The translations under genes and the position numbers were made by a program. A stretch of 30,829 bases of DNA, taken from NCBI GenBank assembly GCA_964353875.1, contig CAYGXU010000034.1:1-30829 (forward strand), read 5' to 3'. Numbering within the stretch: position 1 is the stretch's first letter; each line of letters starts with the position of its first letter. The stretch comes from MGNI01 sp964353875 (GTDB lineage Bacteria > Chloroflexota > Anaerolineae > Anaerolineales > E44-bin32). Below, one piece after another: positions 8,741 to 16,736 of the stretch. The notes beneath the pieces were generated by a model. It searched no databases. It saw only the letters and a program-made list of their open reading frames with translations, and was not told where the DNA came from.

Positions 8741-8939
8741 CCGGATCCTCGTTGTTTATGCTGTGTTCAAAGTCTACCTGAGATCATAGGAGAGTGCAAG
8801 ATGAAGACTTCGCCTCCATAAGAAACAAAGCAGTGAAACCATGCTTCCGAAGGCCTCCATCATCTCGTCACAAATAGTGAGATTTAGCATGGCACATGAT
8901 CCCTTCTCAAACACGGGGAGTGTCCAAATCAACCCATCG

Positions 8940-8967
8940 ATCATAAATAGCGAAAACTTGCCGTCAA
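8940..8967 (-). promoter_or_regulatory. Candidate sigma-70 promoter for recA
   Basis: On the minus strand TTGACG (8967-8962) is followed after 16 bp by TATGAT (8945-8940), each one base from consensus. Transcription would start near 8933, leaving a leader of about 190 nt before recA. I could not identify a LexA-type palindrome over it. Confidence 0.5.
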
Positions 8968-9215
8968 CTTCATAGGTTCTCCATCAGTTCAGTCGTAGCC
9001 ATCTCCTAAGCCAATATTCGGAGATCTAAGATAGCTTATTCATCAACATTGCTTTATATTAATGAAAAAAAGTTGTAAACTTCCTCTGAAGATAATAAAT
9101 TAAGGGCCGATCGACCCGACCTGATAGAATATGGGACAGCTGTGTTCTTTTTCGAACATTGCTCACTACTTCTGTGACCCGTCTATCAATCTATACTGGA
9201 GTTCAAGGGAAGGAA
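8968..9215. other. Gene-less divergent region between recA and a receiver gene
   Basis: This AT-rich stretch contains no convincing ORF. It should contain the promoter for the receiver gene at 9216, but I see only weak -35/-10 matches on the plus strand. Confidence 0.4.
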
Positions 9216-9584
9216 ATGTCAGGAGAACGAATTCTCATCGTCGAGGATGAACCGGTTGATGCTCACGGTCTCGAATACAGATTATCCACTGAAGGCTTCC
9301 AAGTCGATTTGGTTGAGACGGGAAAAGCGGCATTGGAGTTCGTCAAAGACAATCCACCACGCCTGATCCTATTGGATTTACGGCTGCCAGATATCAGTGG
9401 TGCAGATGTGTACACCCAATTGCGCAAGGAAGGTTGGCGCATGCCTATTCTGATCCTCACCACTCAAGAGGAGCAAGTGGATAAGGGTCTGGATCCAGCA
9501 TTGGATGTGGATGATTTCATCAAGAAACCCTATAGTCTTCGCGAAGTCGTATCGCGCATCCAAGCGAAGCTAAAGCCTTCATAA
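9216..9584 (+). CDS. Stand-alone response-regulator receiver protein
   Basis: This is a second 122-residue receiver-only protein, with the acidic pair E10/D11, phospho-acceptor D54 (LILLDLRLPDISG), switch threonine T82/T83 (LILTTQEE) and K104 (FIKKPYS). The start at 9216 (MSGERILIVEDEP) has GGGAAGGAA directly upstream; a longer in-frame ATG at 9159 lacks such support. It is the same length as the receiver at 3913 and begins very similarly (MS-ERIL-V-DEP), so the two may be paralogues. No kinase or output gene lies beside it. Confidence 0.85.
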   Translation: MSGERILIVEDEPVDAHGLEYRLSTEGFQVDLVETGKAALEFVKDNPPRLILLDLRLPDISGADVYTQLRKEGWRMPILILTTQEEQVDKGLDPALDVDDFIKKPYSLREVVSRIQAKLKPS

Positions 9585-9807
9585 GTCAATTTCGCCTGAC
9601 ACTCTTCACAAGCCCATTTGGTTCAGAAAGATAGAAATAGCTGCGGACTTGTCCTTATCTGTTTAAATTAGAAAGGGGTCATTAATATCACCGTGAGGTC
9701 AGTTCCTCCCCCCAATTTAGGGCGCCTCCATTGACCTCTCAGCCGGTGAAGGTGAAGTCAACAGCACCGCAGCGCGCTAAATCGATCTTTTTGGCCTTAT
9801 TCCGTAG
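9585..9807. other. Gap after the receiver gene, no gene seen
   Basis: No ORF or RNA gene is supported. A loose 7-bp inverted repeat, GAGGTCA (9695-9701) and TGACCTC (9732-9738), is the only structure noticed and is too weak to assign. Confidence 0.4.
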
Positions 9808-9851
9808 AAAATAAAAAGAGCCAGCGCTGGTTGTGAAACATTCGCTGGCTC
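9808..9851 (-). terminator. Rho-independent terminator after aspS / candidate small RNA
   Basis: On the minus strand GAGCCAGCG (9851-9843) pairs perfectly with CGCTGGCTC (9826-9818), followed directly by TTTTTATTTTC. The 16-nt loop contains CCAG, which can extend pairing. It lies about 190 nt downstream of the aspS stop and defines the 3' end of the candidate structured RNA. Confidence 0.88.
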
Positions 9852-10021
9852 ATTTCCCCGCTATGCCGTGTGCTACCGGTTCTGAACCTGCTTTCGCAGG
9901 TGGGATCTGTCAGACGAGTTTCGCCTTGGTCGAAACCTATCGCGTTTCTCGATCTAGACCAAATCCCCTATGTTTGGTGTTGGCTCAGAACTGAATGTCG
10001 CATCACCAACATAGCAGGGCG
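9813..10021 (-). ncRNA. Candidate structured small RNA (6S-like shape) downstream of aspS
   Basis: The non-coding strand between the aspS stop and the terminator can fold strongly. Its ends pair over 10 bp (10019-10010 with 9865-9856, one G-U). Moving inward, GTTCTGA (9991-9985) pairs with TCAGAAC (9885-9879), and GGGATT (9967-9962) pairs with GATCCC (9907-9902). A perfect 6-bp hairpin with a GAAA tetraloop sits on the 3' side (9901-9886). A long closing stem, an open middle with a small 3' hairpin and a terminal stem-loop resemble the general shape of 6S RNA, but I cannot prove family membership. It could instead be only a structured 3' UTR of aspS. Confidence 0.4.
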
Positions 10022-10026
10022 TCTTA

Positions 10027-10055
10027 TATATACCATGATCAACTCTTCTTGACAA
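10027..10055 (-). promoter_or_regulatory. Promoter-like sequence at the 3' end of aspS for the candidate small RNA
   Basis: On the minus strand TTGTCA (10055-10050) is followed after 17 bp by TATATA (10032-10027). It overlaps the last codons and stop of aspS. Transcription would begin near 10021, just before the closing stem of the candidate RNA. Confidence 0.4.
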
Positions 10056-11841
10056 TGTTACCATCGGATACCGACACATTAATCAGCATAAGATGCAGCT
10101 CTGCCAATTGTTCCGGATCGGCGGGGGATGGAGCTGCTGCCATCACATCCCTGGCGGCCTGGTTTTTGGGGAAAGCGATCACTTCGCGGATATTCGGCTC
10201 TCCGGCGAAAATCATGCACAGACGGTCGATCCCGGGCGCAATCCCGCCATGCGGGGGGGTGCCATATTCAAAAGCTTCCAACATATGACCGAAACGTTCC
10301 TTAGCGACCTCCGGCTCCAGTCCGATCAGTTGAAAAGCCTTTTCCTGCATGGTGCGATCATGAATGCGGATGCTCCCACCGCCAACCTCATGGCCATTGA
10401 GCACCATGTCATATTGCTGCCCACGCGCTTTGCCGGGATCATGATCCAAGAGCGGGATGTCCTCGATCATTGGCGCGGTAAAAAGGTGATGGCTAGGATC
10501 CCACCGCTTTTCCTCTTCATTCCAAGTCACATAAGGGAAATCGATCACCCAACAGAAAGCAAGCAGATTCGGATCCATCATTCCCAAACGAGCCCCCAGA
10601 TGTTCACGTAATCGGCCCAGGCTCTCATACACCACCTTGGCCTGATCTGCGACCAGGAGCAAAAGGTCTCCCGGTTCACCTTGAAAGCGCTCGATGAGTG
10701 CTTGCACCTTTTCAGGGGTGAGAAATTTCAGGAAAGTCGAGCGATGCTCCCCATCACCCTTCACTGCCAGATAGGCCAGACCTTTGGCCTCATAGCCCTT
10801 AACAAACTCCGTTAACTCATCTAATTCCCTGCGACTGAAATCTGCACATCCTTTAATATTCAGCCCTCGGACCAGACCACCCTCAGCTACGGCACGCTCA
10901 AACACCTGGAAACCACAATCGACTGCCCAATCGGAGAGATTCGCAATCTCCATCCCAAAACGGAGATCGGGGTTATCCTTGCCGAAGCGATCCATGGCTT
11001 CTTGATAAGACAAATGGGGCCAGGGTCTCGCCAATAGTCGTTTATCCGGCAAGAGGGTTTCGACCAAGCTGGTGAACAATTTCTCTGCTAAAGCCATCAC
11101 GTCTTCTTGTTCGACAAAAGACATCTCAAGATCAAGCTGAGTGAACTCCGGTTGCCGATCACCTCGCTGATCCTCATCACGGAAACATCGTGCAATCTGG
11201 AAGTATCGCTCCACACCGGAGACCATCAACAGTTGCTTTAACTGCTGCGGTGATTGTGGTAATGCGTAGAATTCACCAGGATGGACGCGTGAGGGAACAA
11301 GATAATCGCGCGCCCCTTCAGGCGTGGTCTTAAACAGGATGGGTGTCTCAATCTCCCAGAAGCCTTGTTGATCAAGGTAATCCCGAATGAATTTCACCAC
11401 TTTATAACGCAGTTCAAGATTCCCTCGTAGACGTTCGCGACGCAAATCCAAATAGCGATACTTGAGACGGACTGTTTCATCAACTTCCGTCTCCTCGTTG
11501 ATAGGAAAGGGTGGTGTTCGGGCTGGATTGAGAACATGGAGCTCATCCAGCAGTACTTCCACTTCGCCTGTAAGGAGCAGTGGATTCTCCATGCCTTTCG
11601 GCCTTCGCTGCACTACCCCTTTGGCCTGAATTACCCACTCGGGTCGAGCGTCCATTGCTATCTTATGCGCCTGCGGGGAATGTTCTGGATTGGCAACGAT
11701 TTGGACAATCCCTTGGCGATCACGCAAATCGAGAAAGGTTACGCCGCCGTGATCTCGCCTGCGATGCACCCAGCCAGCGAGTTCCACTCGCTGTCCAACG
11801 TGTTGGATACCTAATTCGCCACATTGATGTGTCTTGTACAT
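10039..11841 (-). CDS. aspS: Aspartyl-tRNA synthetase, bacterial type, probably non-discriminating
   Basis: This 600-residue class II synthetase charges tRNA-Asp. It has the N-terminal OB-fold anticodon domain (GWVHRRRDHGGVTFLDLRD), motif 2 around CFRDEDQRGDRQPEFTQLDL, the bacterial GAD insertion, and motif 3 GGIAPGIDRLCM. The His in RRRDHGG and the Gly in RRPKGMENP match residues known to mark non-discriminating AspRS, which also charges tRNA-Asn for GatCAB amidation; that assignment is inference. I chose the ATG at 11841 (MYKTHQCGELG) because GGAGG lies just upstream. An in-frame ATG at 11910 would place a long hairpin inside the gene. It is monocistronic with its own promoter and leader. 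Confidence 0.95.
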   Translation of the reverse strand: MYKTHQCGELGIQHVGQRVELAGWVHRRRDHGGVTFLDLRDRQGIVQIVANPEHSPQAHKIAMDARPEWVIQAKGVVQRRPKGMENPLLLTGEVEVLLDELHVLNPARTPPFPINEETEVDETVRLKYRYLDLRRERLRGNLELRYKVVKFIRDYLDQQGFWEIETPILFKTTPEGARDYLVPSRVHPGEFYALPQSPQQLKQLLMVSGVERYFQIARCFRDEDQRGDRQPEFTQLDLEMSFVEQEDVMALAEKLFTSLVETLLPDKRLLARPWPHLSYQEAMDRFGKDNPDLRFGMEIANLSDWAVDCGFQVFERAVAEGGLVRGLNIKGCADFSRRELDELTEFVKGYEAKGLAYLAVKGDGEHRSTFLKFLTPEKVQALIERFQGEPGDLLLLVADQAKVVYESLGRLREHLGARLGMMDPNLLAFCWVIDFPYVTWNEEEKRWDPSHHLFTAPMIEDIPLLDHDPGKARGQQYDMVLNGHEVGGGSIRIHDRTMQEKAFQLIGLEPEVAKERFGHMLEAFEYGTPPHGGIAPGIDRLCMIFAGEPNIREVIAFPKNQAARDVMAAAPSPADPEQLAELHLMLINVSVSDGNIVKKS

Positions 11842-11865
11842 CTTGCCTCCGGCAGGATAAAGACT

Positions 11866-11947
11866 TCGCCGCCCGATCTTAAAGCTGTCGGGCGGCGATG
11901 GATTGAGCATTACCTGGGATCAATCGGCAGACATGCACACCGCCCGA
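11866..11947 (-). promoter_or_regulatory. Competing hairpins in the aspS leader (candidate attenuator)
   Basis: Three complementary segments occur in order on the minus strand: TCGGGCGG (11947-11940, inside the leader ORF), TCGCCGCCCGA (11898-11888) and TCGGGCGGCGA (11876-11866). The middle one can pair with the first (8 bp) or the last (11 bp, 11-nt loop), but not both. This is the layout of a leader-peptide attenuator. No U-run follows the 2:3 stem, so control might act on translation or by pausing rather than by classical termination. Confidence 0.45.
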
Positions 11948-12003
11948 AAGGGTTGTTGATTACTATTATTCTTGTCCCGATGGATTTCCCCTGGTTGAAC
12001 CAT
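11920..12003 (-). CDS. Putative aspS leader peptide (27 residues)
   Basis: A short ORF begins with ATG at 12003, preceded by CGGAGAG 4 nt upstream and starting about 12 nt from the predicted transcription start. Its product, with HRDKNNSNQQPF in the centre and ending SAD, has one Asp, three Asn and two Gln codons close together. These are the amino acids tied to a non-discriminating AspRS and the amidotransferase route. The stop lies just before the competing hairpins. No function beyond a regulatory leader is suggested; it could be a chance ORF. Confidence 0.35.
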   Translation of the reverse strand: MVQPGEIHRDKNNSNQQPFRAVCMSAD

Positions 12004-12021
12004 AATCTCTCCGTTTGGCGA

Positions 12022-12051
12022 ATTATAGCATGTTGCTGGAAGACCGGTCAA
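12022..12051 (-). promoter_or_regulatory. Near-consensus sigma-70 promoter of aspS
   Basis: On the minus strand TTGACC (12051-12046) and TATAAT (12027-12022) are separated by 18 bp, with one mismatch in twelve positions. The start would be near 12015, immediately before the ribosome site of the leader ORF and about 175 nt before aspS. Confidence 0.8.
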
Positions 12052-12067
12052 CGCGAATCTATTCACT

Positions 12068-12201
12068 GGGTGCATTCCATAGGGTGTTGCATCTTGTACT
12101 CCCGCGATGAGAGTTGGTGTGGTGTGGGGCGGCTGCGCCGCCCCACACCACACCCTACCTCAACACCAAAGGGTTTATGCAACATCAGATGGAATACACC
12201 C
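12068..12201. repeat. 134-bp palindromic element with imperfect terminal inverted repeats (MITE-like)
   Basis: The outer 25 bp at 12068-12092 and 12177-12201 are inverted repeats with about 21 of 25 positions matching. They flank a central perfect 18-bp hairpin, GGTGTGGTGTGGGGCGGC (12116-12133) and its complement (12137-12154), with a TGC loop. The intervening arms are almost equal (23 and 22 nt). There is no coding capacity. It lies between the aspS promoter and the end of the hydroxylase island and might be a small non-autonomous mobile element or a bidirectional transcription barrier. The remainder, 12202-12315, holds no gene. Confidence 0.6.
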
Positions 12202-12315
12202 GCTTGCGTCTGACCTTCACGAATGTAATGAAGGGGCATAATCAATGAAAATGCACAAGTCCTCTATGAAGAAAGGTATCCGGGATTTCTGAATTCTCAG
12301 AGGAAAGACCCCATT

Positions 12316-13653
12316 TCATTCCATCCCCCGTAGCTTTTCCAGGTCACTTGGAAAATCGACATCAAAAAGCGCGGTTTTGTCCCACTCCAAGCTGAGAGGA
12401 GGATAAAGATGGAAAATAGCTCGCCCTCCCTGATCCCCCTGAAGTTGGCCTAACGCGTCAAACGTGGTGCAATCAAAGAGCACAGGATTCCCTCGCCGCC
12501 CCTTAAACGAGGGGGCTACCACCGCCGCAAGTGTCCGACGATGTACATTGATGAGCGCTTCAACTAGATCGGCCTTAACCAGTGGCATGTCGGCAAGCAA
12601 AAAGATGGCTGCCTCCGCCCTTCCCGCAAGCGCATGTAAACCTAGCGCGATCGAACTACTTTGCCCTCGCTCTGTCTCCGGATTCTCAACAAGCTCCACC
12701 GGATAATTGGCAAGGGCGGCTCTAATCGTCCCACTTTCTGATCCATGTACGATGACGACCGGATCCAACCCACCCTTATAGGCAGCCTCAACCGCGTATA
12801 CTACCAGGGGTTTGCCACGCCAATGAAGGAGTTGTTTCGGACCTTCAAGACGTGTGGATTTCCCCGCGGCCAAGACGATGGCAGCAGCCCGCCCAATGAC
12901 CTCCCTCACCGGATCAGCTTGAGACACACTTGCCAGGAGCACACTGCGAATTCTCTCATGACCCAGAAGCTTCTGGGCAAGCGCATTTCCATTTCCTATG
13001 GCGACATCAGTCTCGGCTTTATTCAGCATTACCCGTACTTGTGCCGATGCCGGAATCCCTTTCAGCCCTGCTTCGGCGGAGGACAAGACCATGGCGATAT
13101 GGTCAATGGAGATCTTTTCCCCGCTTCTTAATCCCAGAAACTCAGCTACCCGATCAGGCCGATGAATCTTTTGCGAATCTTGTTGGGCGCCGATCACATC
13201 CAGTCCAACAATGGGGATGACTATGTCACTCCATGGCGGAACGACAGGTTCATGCCATGCTGGAACTTTCAACGATTTTCCCCGCCCCCCATCGGCTTCG
13301 ATCAAGAGAAGTGCGCCTCTACGCCGGATTTCAGTTGCAACTCCCTCCAAATCCTCTGTGTCCAAGCCAAGCCATTTTGGCTCTTCGGGATATTCTTTAC
13401 CGGTGATCAATAGGGAACCGTTATTTGCGATCAGGTCGGAGAGTGAAGCCAGGTCTTTGGAAGCAGAAACGATGAGATGTCTGTCCCCTAAATCACACTG
13501 GTCGAGTCCGAGTTTGGTCGTTGTGGTAACTACGATGGGCAACTCTTGCTTCAACTCAGAAACCAGCCTACGGATGGCGCTGGATTTGCCCCCCGCCCCC
13601 GTGAACGCCACAACCTGCCCCGCTTTGATGCGTAAAGCGTCGCAAAGTCGCAT
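12316..13653 (-). CDS. Fused YqeC-type selenium-hydroxylase accessory domain and MocA-type molybdopterin nucleotidyltransferase
   Basis: This 445-residue protein joins two accessory functions. Residues 1 to about 250 match the YqeC type: a P-loop-like FTGAGGKSSAIRRL (17-30), VVTTTTKLG, and EADGGRGKSLKVPAWHEPVVP. This family is tied to selenium-dependent molybdenum hydroxylases, exact activity unknown. Residues from about 255 are a MobA/MocA-like nucleotidyltransferase with LAAGKSTRLEGPKQLL (261-276), the RGQSSSIALGL segment and the metal-binding LLADMP (352-357), expected to make the dinucleotide form of Mo-cofactor. It is the last gene of the island; the start is 1 nt after the upstream stop. 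Confidence 0.85.
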   Translation of the reverse strand: MRLCDALRIKAGQVVAFTGAGGKSSAIRRLVSELKQELPIVVTTTTKLGLDQCDLGDRHLIVSASKDLASLSDLIANNGSLLITGKEYPEEPKWLGLDTEDLEGVATEIRRRGALLLIEADGGRGKSLKVPAWHEPVVPPWSDIVIPIVGLDVIGAQQDSQKIHRPDRVAEFLGLRSGEKISIDHIAMVLSSAEAGLKGIPASAQVRVMLNKAETDVAIGNGNALAQKLLGHERIRSVLLASVSQADPVREVIGRAAAIVLAAGKSTRLEGPKQLLHWRGKPLVVYAVEAAYKGGLDPVVIVHGSESGTIRAALANYPVELVENPETERGQSSSIALGLHALAGRAEAAIFLLADMPLVKADLVEALINVHRRTLAAVVAPSFKGRRGNPVLFDCTTFDALGQLQGDQGGRAIFHLYPPLSLEWDKTALFDVDFPSDLEKLRGME

Positions 13654-13654
13654 G

Positions 13655-14467
13655 TCATCCGCTCAATTGGGTCCGGATGAATGATTGTGATAGCAAGGCT
13701 TCGAGTACGCCCCCTCCAATCGCCAGGGACTTATCCGAAATCTGGAAGCAAAAGGAGACATCCCCGCGGGGATCGAGATCCCCTACTTTCTCACCCTTTT
13801 TCACTTCCAGTCCATCATGCAGAAGTCCCCTTAAAGCCCCATCGAATGGGGCACGCAGAGGAATGCCATTGATCTGTGCCACGATCTCACCGGCAGACAC
13901 CTTCCTGCCAAGCAGCATCTCCCCTTTGATCAGTCCCGAAGCAGGCGCTCGTAATACTCGATTGAAATCATGCCCTCGCACAGCTTCGGGAACGCCGGTA
14001 TCCGCTTGCGCACTTCCTTGCCAAAAGACACGACCCATATGATGACCGCGCATTGTTTCAATCACCGCATGGCAGTCCACTCCTGCTTCGAAGCCCGGCC
14101 CCAAACCAATCACAATCGGAGCGGCTTCCATTCCAATTTCGGGAGGGATTTTACGCATACGGGCATCGACCAGGGCGACCGGCTTGAGATCATGAAGGAT
14201 CTTCACTTCCGGATCAATCATCACCGGGATAACCCCTGCTCGCAGACAATCCAGCGCATTTGAAAGAGAATCCGTCAACTGACCTTTAAGTTCCTCAATC
14301 GCCACGCGCGCTTGATAGACCGCCTCCGCCAACGCCACCAGACGACGTACCGCCCGCGGTTGTGCCATTTCGGTGATGATCAGGCCGAAACCACAGCGAT
14401 GCAGCCTTGCCGCAACGCCAGTAGCCAGGTCACCCCCACCGCGAAGGAGGACGATGGGTTGACTCAC
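13655..14467 (-). CDS. yqeB: YqeB-type selenium-dependent molybdenum hydroxylase maturation protein
   Basis: This 270-residue protein begins with a Rossmann-like VLLRGGGDLATGVAARLHRCGF (residues 6-27) and contains VALVDARMRK, PIVIGLGPGF, and a C-terminal biotinyl/lipoyl-like region (APASGLIKGEMLLGRKVSAG, APFDGALRGLLHDG). These are hallmarks of the family known as YqeB or EF2563, found with selenium-dependent molybdenum hydroxylases and thought to help place the labile selenium in the cofactor; the biochemical step is not established. It overlaps the Mo subunit upstream by 4 bp (ATGA) and ends 1 nt before the YqeC-MocA gene, so the three are coupled. Confidence 0.88.
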   Translation of the reverse strand: MSQPIVLLRGGGDLATGVAARLHRCGFGLIITEMAQPRAVRRLVALAEAVYQARVAIEELKGQLTDSLSNALDCLRAGVIPVMIDPEVKILHDLKPVALVDARMRKIPPEIGMEAAPIVIGLGPGFEAGVDCHAVIETMRGHHMGRVFWQGSAQADTGVPEAVRGHDFNRVLRAPASGLIKGEMLLGRKVSAGEIVAQINGIPLRAPFDGALRGLLHDGLEVKKGEKVGDLDPRGDVSFCFQISDKSLAIGGGVLEALLSQSFIRTQLSG

Positions 14468-16701
14468 TCGACTCGACTTCCTTTCGCCTCCTGTAACCTT
14501 AAGAAGACTCGCTCTGGGATCAGAGGAAATTCATCGAACCAGACACCGGTTGCATCTCGTACTGCCGCCACCATGGCTGGTGCGAACGGGAGATAGGGCA
14601 TCTCCCCCATTCCGCGCGCTCCCCAAGGACCGCGCGGATCGGAATATTCCAGGACGACCGATCTCACTTGATCAGGAATGTCAAGCACTGTGGGGATGAG
14701 GTATGTGGAGAGGTGGCGTGTGATCGTATCGCCATTTTGCTGGATGAAGTTTTCAAGCAGAGCATACCCTGCAGCTTGAACGACTGCCCCTTCGATCTGC
14801 CCCTCGACTTGTTGCGGGTTAATGGCTTTGCCGACATCATCAACGCAAATCACATCCAGCAGTCGGATACGACCTGTCTCTGTATCCACCTCGACCTTCA
14901 CGACTTCGGCCACGTACCCATAAGCGAAATTAGGTTCACAATAACCTGTTTCCGGGTCCAACGAACTTGTTTTCGGAGCCAAATAGGTATAGGTACCGAT
15001 GGCTGGCCGTTCTTCCTTTTTCCATTTCGACAACGCTTCTTGGGCTGCGCCACGGATCGAATTCCCTGCCATGAAGGTCATGCGCGAGGCAGAGGCCGAA
15101 CCGGAATTCCCGCTTTGTGCGGTATCGGAAACGATCAAGCGCACCTTCTCCATGGAAACGCCGACTGCATCGGCGGCCATCTGAGCCATGGCAGTATGCG
15201 CCCCTTGACCAACCTCCGCCCCCGCATGGCGCAATACTACCTGCTCGATGTGAACCCCACCATGGAGCTCGATGGTGGCTGTACACTGATCCTTAAAACC
15301 CAAGGAGAAACCCACATTCTTAAACCCACAAGCGAATCCAAGGCCATGGAAGAGATGGGGATGTTCCGGTTTAGCGAAAGAGGCAATATCCGGTCGCTGC
15401 CAGCCCTTCTTCGTTCGTTTCCATCCACCTTCCTTTGCACAAGCTTCGACCACTCGGTCGATGCTGACGCCCTCCGGGATCGGTGTCCCCATGGAAAGCA
15501 GATCCCCCTCAGATAGCAGATTGCGCATGCGAATTTCAACCGGATCCATCTCCAGCGCCTCTGCCAGCCTATCCATCTGACCTTCAGCAGCGAATGCCGC
15601 CTGCGGACCGCCAAATCCTCGGAATGCCCCACCGGGGATGTTGTTCGTATACACACAATAGGCATCCACTTTTACATTTGGGATCGCATAGGGCCCGGTG
15701 CAGAGTAAAAGCGCGTTCCCCATCACCTTGGTCGAGGTATAGGCATAGGCGCCGCCATCTTGGATCATCTCTACTTGCGCAGCCGTGATCTTTCCCTTGC
15801 GAGTCGCGCCCCATTTGGCTCGGATGATAAACATGTGACGTTTATGATGGCCGATGATCGACTCTTCGCGCGACCAAATGATCTTTACCGGGCGATCAAC
15901 CCCCTTCTGATGCAATCGATAAACCGCCAAAGCAAGCACGATTTGGACGGACATATCCTCCCGGCCGCCAAAGGCGCCCCCAATGGCAGGATAGATGACA
16001 CGCACCTGCTCCTCAGGCAAGGCCAGCGCATGGGCGATTTGCTCACGATCCTCGTGGGTCCATTGTCCTGCTACTTCGAGCGTTATCCGACCTTCATCAT
16101 CGATGTAGGCGATGCCCGCTTCGGGCTGGAGATAGGCATGTTCCTGAGTAGGGGTACGATACTCCTCTTCGACAATCACCTGCGCCCGCTCAAATCCCTT
16201 TTCCACATCCCCTTTACGAACCCGCGGTTTGTGAAAGATGTTGCTCCCGAGATCTGGATGAAGAAGGGGCGAACCCTCTTGCATTGCTTGGATGGGATCG
16301 GTAACGATGGGCAGATCCTTATAATCCACCTCAATTCGTTTTAAAGCCTGGCTGGCGATGGTTTCGTTTTCAGCCACGACCACCGCGACCTGATCGCCGA
16401 TGAACCTGACGCGATCCGCATAGGGTTTGCCCGATCCAGAGCCGCATAGCACCGGCTGATCTGGCATGATCAACCCATATTCATTCACCGGTACATCCTT
16501 CGCCGTCAGGACGATCAGCACACCAGGGATCGCCTCGGCTGCGCTTGTATCGATCCGTTCGACGATTGCATGCGGCCGCCTGGCAAAAAGGATTTTCATA
16601 TAGGTCTGGTTAGGAAGGTTGATATCCCCGGGATAGCATGTCTCCCCTGTGACCTTGCCAAGGGCATCGATGCGATGAATAGATTGACCGATTACCGACA
16701 T
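14464..16701 (-). CDS. Xanthine-dehydrogenase-type molybdopterin-binding subunit
   Basis: This large subunit, about 745 residues, binds molybdopterin cytosine dinucleotide and hydroxylates a purine or related N-heterocycle. Motifs include GGAFGGRED (its Glu corresponds to the purine-binding Glu802 of bovine xanthine oxidase), GGAFRGFGGPQ (Arg equivalent to Arg880), AEVGQGAHTAMAQMAADAVG and GARGMGEMPYLP with the catalytic Glu. Keeping Glu and Arg favours a true purine substrate. I chose ATG 16701 with GAGGTG upstream; an in-frame GTG at 16740 overlaps the previous stop and is the alternative. Its electron-transfer partners are the FAD/2Fe-2S fusion encoded upstream in the same operon. Confidence 0.92.
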   Translation of the reverse strand: MSVIGQSIHRIDALGKVTGETCYPGDINLPNQTYMKILFARRPHAIVERIDTSAAEAIPGVLIVLTAKDVPVNEYGLIMPDQPVLCGSGSGKPYADRVRFIGDQVAVVVAENETIASQALKRIEVDYKDLPIVTDPIQAMQEGSPLLHPDLGSNIFHKPRVRKGDVEKGFERAQVIVEEEYRTPTQEHAYLQPEAGIAYIDDEGRITLEVAGQWTHEDREQIAHALALPEEQVRVIYPAIGGAFGGREDMSVQIVLALAVYRLHQKGVDRPVKIIWSREESIIGHHKRHMFIIRAKWGATRKGKITAAQVEMIQDGGAYAYTSTKVMGNALLLCTGPYAIPNVKVDAYCVYTNNIPGGAFRGFGGPQAAFAAEGQMDRLAEALEMDPVEIRMRNLLSEGDLLSMGTPIPEGVSIDRVVEACAKEGGWKRTKKGWQRPDIASFAKPEHPHLFHGLGFACGFKNVGFSLGFKDQCTATIELHGGVHIEQVVLRHAGAEVGQGAHTAMAQMAADAVGVSMEKVRLIVSDTAQSGNSGSASASRMTFMAGNSIRGAAQEALSKWKKEERPAIGTYTYLAPKTSSLDPETGYCEPNFAYGYVAEVVKVEVDTETGRIRLLDVICVDDVGKAINPQQVEGQIEGAVVQAAGYALLENFIQQNGDTITRHLSTYLIPTVLDIPDQVRSVVLEYSDPRGPWGARGMGEMPYLPFAPAMVAAVRDATGVWFDEFPLIPERVFLRLQEAKGSRVE

Positions 16702-16736
16702 TCCGTTCACCTCAATTTGTTCTTCAGGTCGATTTC

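Noticed and set aside
8760..8970. LexA/SOS box before recA
   Set aside because: Searched for a GAAC-N4-GTTC-like or other clear palindrome over the promoter and found none.
9813..10021. tmRNA, SRP RNA or RNase P RNA identity for the structured region
   Set aside because: The tRNA-like end of tmRNA, the GGAA-loop consensus of SRP RNA and the conserved core of RNase P RNA are all missing.
14668..15516. 282-codon plus-strand ORF
   Set aside because: Antisense to the well-supported Mo subunit; no homology recognised.
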